Source: Actinomycetota bacterium (GTDB lineage Bacteria; Actinomycetota; Acidimicrobiia; Acidimicrobiales; JAJPHD01). From it: a DNA stretch of 59,111 nucleotides. Location of the stretch: NCBI GenBank assembly GCA_021325455.1, contig JAJPHD010000011.1, positions 1 through 59,111 of the forward strand, given 5' to 3'. Both the position numbers and the translations under genes were made by a program. Shown piece by piece: positions 54,788 to 59,111 of the stretch. The first letter of the stretch is position 1; every line of letters begins with the position of its first letter. Below the pieces are notes generated by a model. The model was not told the origin of the DNA. It was given only the letters and a program-made list of their open reading frames with translations, and did not search any database.

Positions 54788-55101
54788 TGGTCCCCCCCTC
54801 CCGGCTGCAAGCGCCGGCGGCAGCCGGCGCTAACGGGCTGGCCCCCCCGGTCGCAGCGCAGGCCTCCCCGGTCCCGGCGCAGGGGCGCCCAGTCCCGGCT
54901 CAGGCCCCCCTGGTCCCGGCGCATGCCCCCCCGGGCTCCCGGGGGTGGTTGCCTGCTGAAGGGCACCCCCTCGGGGCTCTGCTCCCTGGCACCCATAGGC
55001 CGGGCTGCTTGGTTCCCGGCGCGCACCGCCTGGGGCCGCCCGGTCCCCGCGGGGTCGGCGGCCAGTCTGGTCCCCAGCCAGGCGGCAGCGGCGTCAGACA
55101 C
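54778..55101 (-). CDS. Doubtful repeat-rich ORF upstream of yrbEA
   Basis: A 107-codon frame from GTG 55101, directly beside the AT-rich palindrome, to TAG at 54780-54778, two bases before the internal ATG 54775 of yrbEA. The product is Arg/Gly/Asp-rich with degenerate heptads (RRDQGGL, RRDRGGL, RCDRGGQ). G/C dominates third positions. It may be a leader ORF coupled to yrbEA, or an artefact of degenerate repeats of CCCGGTCCCGGCGCA-like sequence (about 54846-54925). Confidence 0.25.
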   Translation of the reverse strand: MSDAAAAWLGTRLAADPAGTGRPQAVRAGNQAARPMGAREQSPEGVPFSRQPPPGARGGMRRDQGGLSRDWAPLRRDRGGLRCDRGGQPVSAGCRRRLQPGGGDQWP

Positions 55102-55105
55102 TTCT

Positions 55106-55127
55106 ATCTAGTATGACATAACTAGAT
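55106..55127. promoter_or_regulatory. AT-rich palindrome in mce/ATPase divergent promoter region
   Basis: ATCTAGT (55106-55112) and ACTAGAT (55121-55127) are perfect inverted repeats around an 8-bp spacer, forming an AT-rich island in a GC-rich spacer of about 600 bp. It resembles the dyad operators of TetR- or GntR-type regulators. It is placed to control the mce operon and perhaps the divergent ATPase gene. No regulator gene is adjacent. Confidence 0.6.
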
Positions 55128-55251
55128 CGCTGATGCCAGCCAAGGTTCGCTGGCGGGGAGATGTCCGCCTCCAACAACGTTTCCGGACCGGGAGCTCGGG
55201 TGGCCGGGGGCTCGCCTGGGGCTTTCGCCCCTCGGGCCAGGCGCGTCCGTA

Positions 55252-55297
55252 TGGCGGCGGGCCCGTAGGGCGGCGGGCCCGTAGGGCGGCGGGCCCG
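55252..55297. repeat. 16-bp tandem repeat, about three copies
   Basis: The unit GGGCGGCGGGCCCGTA occurs about 2.9 times in a row, the first copy starting TGGCGG. It lies in the spacer about 90 bp before the ATPase start and is noncoding. Each unit contains GGGCCCG and can fold back on itself. Confidence 0.8.
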
Positions 55298-55385
55298 CTC
55301 CCTCCGGGCGGACCCGTCCAGGAATCTCGGTGACCCCGCTGATCGGGCTAGTCTGTCAACGAGCTCTCCTAAGGAGGTGGGTCAG

Positions 55386-56279
55386 GTGACCTCGACCGCT
55401 CAGCAACCCGTCCTGGTCTGGACGCCACCGCCCGAGCCGATCATCTCGTTGCGGGGGGTAACCAAGACCTTCGGCTCGCACACGGTCCTCTCCGACATCA
55501 CCTTCGACGTGCCCAAGGGCCACATAACCGCCATCATGGGCCCGTCGGGAACCGGCAAGTCGGTCCTGCTCAAGAACATCCTGGGCCTGCTCAAGCCTGA
55601 CCGGGGCGAGATCTGGGTGGATGGCGACGAGATCACCCACATGACCGATCGCCAGCTCTACAGAGTTCGACGCAAGTTCGGGGTCCTCTTCCAGGACGGA
55701 GCCCTCTTCGGCTCCATGTCCGTCTACGACAACATCGCCTTTCCGCTGCGGGAGCACACGCGCAAGAGCGAGAAGGAGATCCACCGCCTGGTCATGGAGA
55801 ACGCGGAGCTCGTGGGGCTGGCCGACCACCTGAACAAGCTGCCTGGCGAGATCTCCGGAGGCATGAAGAAGCGGGCCGGGCTGGCCCGGGCCATGGTGAT
55901 GGAGCCGGAGATCATCCTGTTCGACGAGCCGGACTCCGGTCTCGATCCCGTGCGTGTCGCCTACCTGGACAACATCGTGAGAACGGCACAGCAGGAGACC
56001 GGAGCCACCTTCTTCATCATCACCCACAACATTCCCTCGGTCATGCGGGTAGCGGATTACATGGGGATCCTGTTCAGGTCGAACCTGGTCCAGTTCGATT
56101 CGAAGGCGGCCATGTGCCAGAGCAGCAACCGCATCATCCGCCAGTTCCTGGCCGGGCGCCCCGACGGGCCCATCGGCATGGATGAGATGGCCGACGAGGC
56201 CGACCTGGCGGCTGTGCAGGCCGTGGAGGAGGGCATGCCCCCCGGCTACCAGGACACCGCCGAGATCATGACCGTCTAA
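55386..56279 (+). CDS. mkl: Mkl/MlaF-type ABC transporter ATPase for the Mce system
   Basis: A 297-residue ABC ATPase energising Mce/YrbE lipid import. Walker A GPSGTGKS (52-59), Q-loop Gln103, signature ISGGMKKR (156-163, the MlaF/Mkl variant), Walker B ILFDEP (177-182) and switch His214. The C-terminal extension (about 240-297) is acidic. GTG 55386 follows AAGGAGG by 8 nt; an upstream GTG at 55377 overlaps that site and is less likely. It is divergent from yrbEA. Confidence 0.96.
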   Translation: MTSTAQQPVLVWTPPPEPIISLRGVTKTFGSHTVLSDITFDVPKGHITAIMGPSGTGKSVLLKNILGLLKPDRGEIWVDGDEITHMTDRQLYRVRRKFGVLFQDGALFGSMSVYDNIAFPLREHTRKSEKEIHRLVMENAELVGLADHLNKLPGEISGGMKKRAGLARAMVMEPEIILFDEPDSGLDPVRVAYLDNIVRTAQQETGATFFIITHNIPSVMRVADYMGILFRSNLVQFDSKAAMCQSSNRIIRQFLAGRPDGPIGMDEMADEADLAAVQAVEEGMPPGYQDTAEIMTV

Positions 56280-56384
56280 AGACGCCGGTCTTGCCGCGGG
56301 CCGACATGGCCCCTGGCCGCTGAGGGGAGGCCCGCCCCTCCCATCACCACCCCGGGCTGGCCCGGCTGACTACGGTGGCAGCTG

Positions 56385-56918
56385 GTGGGCACCCTGCGCC
56401 GTTCGATGCGAGTGGGCCTCCTGGCCGCGGCCGCGGCGGCCCTCGTGACCGGAGCGATCAAGTGGTTCCGGCTCCGCCGGTCCCAGCTGGACCGGCTGGT
56501 CCGGCCGAGGGCCCAGGATTGGCCTCCTGTCCCCGGACCGGCGACGGTGGGGGCCACGCCGGATGCCAGGGTGGAGGATGAGGCGGCGATCGCCGGAGGG
56601 ATCGGCGGAGGGGGAGTTGGTCCCGGGCCAGCGGAGCCGGAAATGCCTGGAGAGGTGGGCGCGGCGGTTGCCCCGGGGGCGGGGGGCGAGGCGGCTACCC
56701 CGGGGGGCGAGGCGGTTGCCCCGGGGGCGGGGGCGGGACCGTCCTGGGTCGAGCCTGCCGGTGGCGGCTGCCCTCCCTCCCACCCCATCAAGGCCAAGCT
56801 GCGCAGCGGCCTCTACCACTTGCCCGGCATGGCCGCCTACGAGCGGACCCAACCGGATCGCTGCTACCGGGACGAGGTGGCCGCCCAGGCCGACGGACTG
56901 AGGCGAGCCAAGCGCTAG
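56385..56918 (+). CDS. Membrane-anchored sunset-domain protein
   Basis: About 177 residues. N-terminal TM helix (about 10-27), then a long Gly/Ala/Pro/Glu-rich linker built of near-repeats of APGAGGEA. The C-terminal about 48 residues match the actinobacterial sunset domain: CPPSHPIKAKLRSGLYHLPGMAAYERTQPDRCYRDEVAAQADGLRRAKR-like order, with paired Cys, HPIKAK, YHLPG and the closing GLRRAKR. Start GTG 56385 or ATG 56406. The domain is thought to bind outside ligands; function unknown. Confidence 0.85.
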   Translation: MGTLRRSMRVGLLAAAAAALVTGAIKWFRLRRSQLDRLVRPRAQDWPPVPGPATVGATPDARVEDEAAIAGGIGGGGVGPGPAEPEMPGEVGAAVAPGAGGEAATPGGEAVAPGAGAGPSWVEPAGGGCPPSHPIKAKLRSGLYHLPGMAAYERTQPDRCYRDEVAAQADGLRRAKR

Positions 56919-56967
56919 CGACACCAGCCGGCGGTAACGGGGCCGTTGCGAGACCGGTCCAAAGCGC

Positions 56968-58125
56968 ATGACCAACCCCCACGAGGCGGTCATCGTCGCC
57001 GCCGCCCGAACGCCCATAGGCAAGCGGGGAGGGTCCCTGGCCGGGGTGCGGCCCGACGACCTGGGAGCGCTCCTCGTCTCCGAGCTCCTGGAGCGCGTCG
57101 GCGTTGACGGTGCCGTCCTGGATGACCTGGTCCTGGGGTGCTCCACTCCCGTGGGTGAGCAGGGCTGGAACCTGGGCCGCCAGGTTGGCCTCCTCGCCGG
57201 CCTGCCCGTAGAGGTCCCGGCCATGACCGTCAACCGCATGTGTGCCTCCAGTGACCAGGCCGTCCAGCAGGCCGCCCAGGCCATTCGGTGCGGTGACCTC
57301 GATGCCGTGCTGGCCTGCGGGGTCGAGAGCATGAGCCGGGTCCCCATGAGCTCGGACGGGGTGCGCTTCAGCGACCGCATGCGTCCCCGCTTCCGCCTCG
57401 TCCCCCAGGGCCACTCGGCCGAGATGATGGCCGACAAGTGGGGCCTGTCCCGAGAGGAGCTTGACGAGTTCTCCCTGGAGAGCCACCTGCGGGCGGTGGA
57501 GGCAAGCGAGAAGGGGAACTTCTCGGCCGAGACTGTTCCCGTCCACACCGAGGGGGAGGGCGGCACGAGGGTGGACCTGGAGGCCGACGAGGGTCCCCGG
57601 CCCGGCACCTCGGCAGAGGCTCTGGGGCGCCTGCGGCCAGCCTTCGTTCCCGACGGCCGGATCACCGCGGGCAACTCCAGCCAGATGAGCGACGGGGCCG
57701 CCGGCGTGCTGGTCATGTCGCGCCGCAAGGCATCTGAGCTGGGGCTTCGCCCCCGGGCCCGGCTGGTGCACTCCCTCACGGTGGGCTCCGACCCGGTGCT
57801 CCAGCTCGACGGGGTCATCGAGGCCACCTACCGGGTGCTCAAGCGGACCGGGCTGGACCTCGACGACATCGACCACTACGAGGTGAATGAGGCCTTCGCC
57901 AGCGTCCCCATGGCCTGGATGGCCGAGACCGGCGTGCCCCGGGCCAAGCTAAACCCCAGGGGGGGCGCCATCGCCCTGGGGCATCCCCTCGGGGCCACGG
58001 GTGCCCGGCTGATGACCACCATGCTCCATGCCCTCGAGGACGCGGGTGGGCGCTACGGGCTCCAGACCATGTGCATCGGCCACGGCATGGCCAACGCCAC
58101 CGTGATCGAACGCCTGGACGGCTAG
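56968..58125 (+). CDS. Thiolase (acetyl-CoA acyltransferase)
   Basis: A 385-residue thiolase cleaving 3-ketoacyl-CoA. Nucleophile Cys92 (NRMCASSDQA), His339 (ALGHPLGATG) and Cys369 (QTMCIGHGMANA, where GHG replaces the common GGG). N-terminal AAARTPIGKRGGSL is typical. The stop TAG consists of the TA target and the first G of the IS630 element, so the element inserted exactly in the stop codon. The protein length is normal, so little or nothing was lost. Likely role in fatty-acid or sterol side-chain degradation with the Mce importer. Confidence 0.93.
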   Translation: MTNPHEAVIVAAARTPIGKRGGSLAGVRPDDLGALLVSELLERVGVDGAVLDDLVLGCSTPVGEQGWNLGRQVGLLAGLPVEVPAMTVNRMCASSDQAVQQAAQAIRCGDLDAVLACGVESMSRVPMSSDGVRFSDRMRPRFRLVPQGHSAEMMADKWGLSREELDEFSLESHLRAVEASEKGNFSAETVPVHTEGEGGTRVDLEADEGPRPGTSAEALGRLRPAFVPDGRITAGNSSQMSDGAAGVLVMSRRKASELGLRPRARLVHSLTVGSDPVLQLDGVIEATYRVLKRTGLDLDDIDHYEVNEAFASVPMAWMAETGVPRAKLNPRGGAIALGHPLGATGARLMTTMLHALEDAGGRYGLQTMCIGHGMANATVIERLDG

Positions 58126-59111
58126 TGCCGCATCAGGCAACGTTTGCGCGTTTTACCAGTTCACGGAGTCTTTCGTCCTGAGCGTGGCGGTTGCGCCAGG
58201 CGATGTAGCGACGGATCATCGAGTTCTGCTCTTCGTGTGAGCGGTGGTCCGTGCCGTCGAGGGCGAAGTAGCGCAGCGCCTGGAACTGGGCCTCGATGCG
58301 GTTGAGCCAGCTGGCGTTGGTCGGCACGTAGGCGAGCTCGACGTTGGTGGCGGCCGCCCACTCGCCGACCCGCTGGTCTCGTTTCGTCGAGAGGTGAGGG
58401 CTGAAGTTGTCGAGGACGATTCCGATGCGCACGGTCGGCGGGTAGAGGGTGCGCAGGTAGCGGCAGAAGGCCAAGAAGGTGGTGCGGTCCTTCTTCGTCT
58501 TCACGTGCCCGTAGAGCTTGTCCTGACCGAGGTCGTAGGCGGCCAGGAGGTGCCGGACGCCTTTGGTGCGGGTGTAGGTGGCCCGGCGTCGGCGCCGATG
58601 GGGCGCCGACGACGTCTCGCCCTTTGCGATCGGGTGCCCACTGCTTGCCGGGCCGGGGCAGGAGGTTGAGCGGTCCGAACTTGTCCATGCAGATGACGAC
58701 CCTTGGGTCGCCCCGCTTGGGCTTCACCTTGCCGTCGGCGATGTCGTAGAGATGGAGGACGCGGTTCTTCTTCTCCTCGAAGTCCGGATCGGTCGAGGTC
58801 TTCCAGGTCTTGATCACTTGAAACGAGACGCCCTCCTCTCGGAGGAGCGTCCGCAGACCTTCGTGGCTGATGTCGTCGACCACCCCCTCAGCCACCAAGA
58901 ACTCGGCCAGCTTGGAAAGGCTCCACGTGGAGAACGGCAGGTCGTGGTCGGCCGGGCGGGAGAGGGCGATCTTCTTGATCTCCTGACGCTGGGGCAGCGT
59001 GAACGTCGGCGGCCGGCCACCTGCGTACTTGGGGTACAGCGACTCGAAGCCGTCGGAGTCGAAGTTGTGCAGCACCGCTCGGACCCGGTCAGCCGAGGTG
59101 AAGGCCACCTT
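58125..59111 (-). mobile_element. IS630-family insertion sequence, near complete, cut by window end
   Basis: The element begins at GTGCCGCATCAGGCAACG (58125) after TA (58123-58124) and runs to the window end, which coincides with the start region of its transposase. The inner end is identical to that of the deleted copy at 1-317 in inverted orientation. The outer terminal repeat lies beyond the window. Confidence 0.9.
58133..59108 (-). pseudogene. IS630-family DDE transposase with a frameshift
   Basis: The N-terminal frame gives a winged-HTH region, then ICMDKFGPLNL with the first catalytic Asp and RPGKQWAP. The reading then leaves the conserved path after KGRDVVGAP. The remainder continues in another frame as RRRRATYTRTKGVRHLLAAY, IVLDNFSPHLS (second Asp) and NASWLNRIEAQFQAL (Glu), ending KRANVA at TGA 58135-58133. 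The shift lies at about 58598-58612 in a C-rich coding run. Some IS630 relatives use programmed frameshifting, but here a plain mutation is as likely. Without a shift the enzyme is dead. Confidence 0.88.

Overview
The window is about 59 kb of very GC-rich DNA (roughly 70% G+C, frequent GTG starts, GTGA/ATGA/TGATG gene overlaps). It carries a complete actinobacterial Mce import operon, an ECF sigma/RskA-type anti-sigma pair, a sunset-domain protein, an S53 peptidase and an RtcB/archease pair. This fits an Actinomycetota chromosome. The mixture resembles uncultured Acidimicrobiia-like lineages, but that finer placement is inference. Both ends of the window stop at the same base inside copies of one IS630-family element in inverted orientation, so the window looks like a contig that broke at a repeat.

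Layout. 1-317: internally deleted IS630 copy. 410-2727: L-lactate permease with a translationally linked upstream small gene and a possible small membrane ORF downstream. 3043-3909: decayed tyrosine integrase abutting the 3' end of a tRNA-Glu(CTC) gene. 4233-8682: TrpB2, tRNA-Gln(CTG), a DUF218/YdcF protein, glutamyl-tRNA synthetase and 3-hydroxyacyl-CoA dehydrogenase. 8722-10730: acyl-ACP thioesterase-like protein, an unknown protein and a GNAT acetyltransferase. 10982-13587: proline catabolism (proline dehydrogenase then P5C dehydrogenase, ATGA overlap). 13756-14970: secreted S53 peptidase. 15025-17860: tyrosine catabolism (HPPD plus aminotransferase) with a divergent Lrp/AsnC regulator. 17857-20146: CHRD-domain surface protein, ECF sigma factor and zinc anti-sigma factor. 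20374-25611: membrane proteins, a large cyclase-AAA-TPR protein and a two-gene unit of toxin-antitoxin shape. 25719-30390: RtcB RNA ligase, archease and two acyl-CoA dehydrogenases. 31229-36316: a segment of visibly lower GC with a diguanylate cyclase, a secreted protein and a lipoprotein, followed by a GH16/lectin-like exoprotein. 37177-44185: unknown protein, IlvE, TldD/TldE, GreA-like factor, phosphotransferase and alpha/beta hydrolase. 44214-56279: Mce locus (two YrbE permeases, MceA-F, Mce-associated protein) with its Mkl/MlaF-type ATPase divergent. 56385-58125: sunset-domain protein and thiolase. 58125-59111: near-full IS630 copy with a frameshifted transposase.

How they fit together. 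Much of the window is catabolic: lactate uptake, proline and tyrosine degradation, acyl-CoA dehydrogenases, hydroxyacyl-CoA dehydrogenase, thiolase and Mce-type lipid import. That suggests a heterotroph living on amino acids, organic acids and lipids or sterols. Surface biology is the second theme: CHRD protein under a probable ECF switch, S53 protease, GH16-lectin and c-di-GMP synthesis. The most notable possible new association is the RelE-like two-gene unit divergent from RtcB. The other standouts are the sigma/CHRD module with an EF-hand-like loop and sorting-like tail, the AT-rich palindrome in the mce/mkl promoter region, and several short tandem-repeat tracts.
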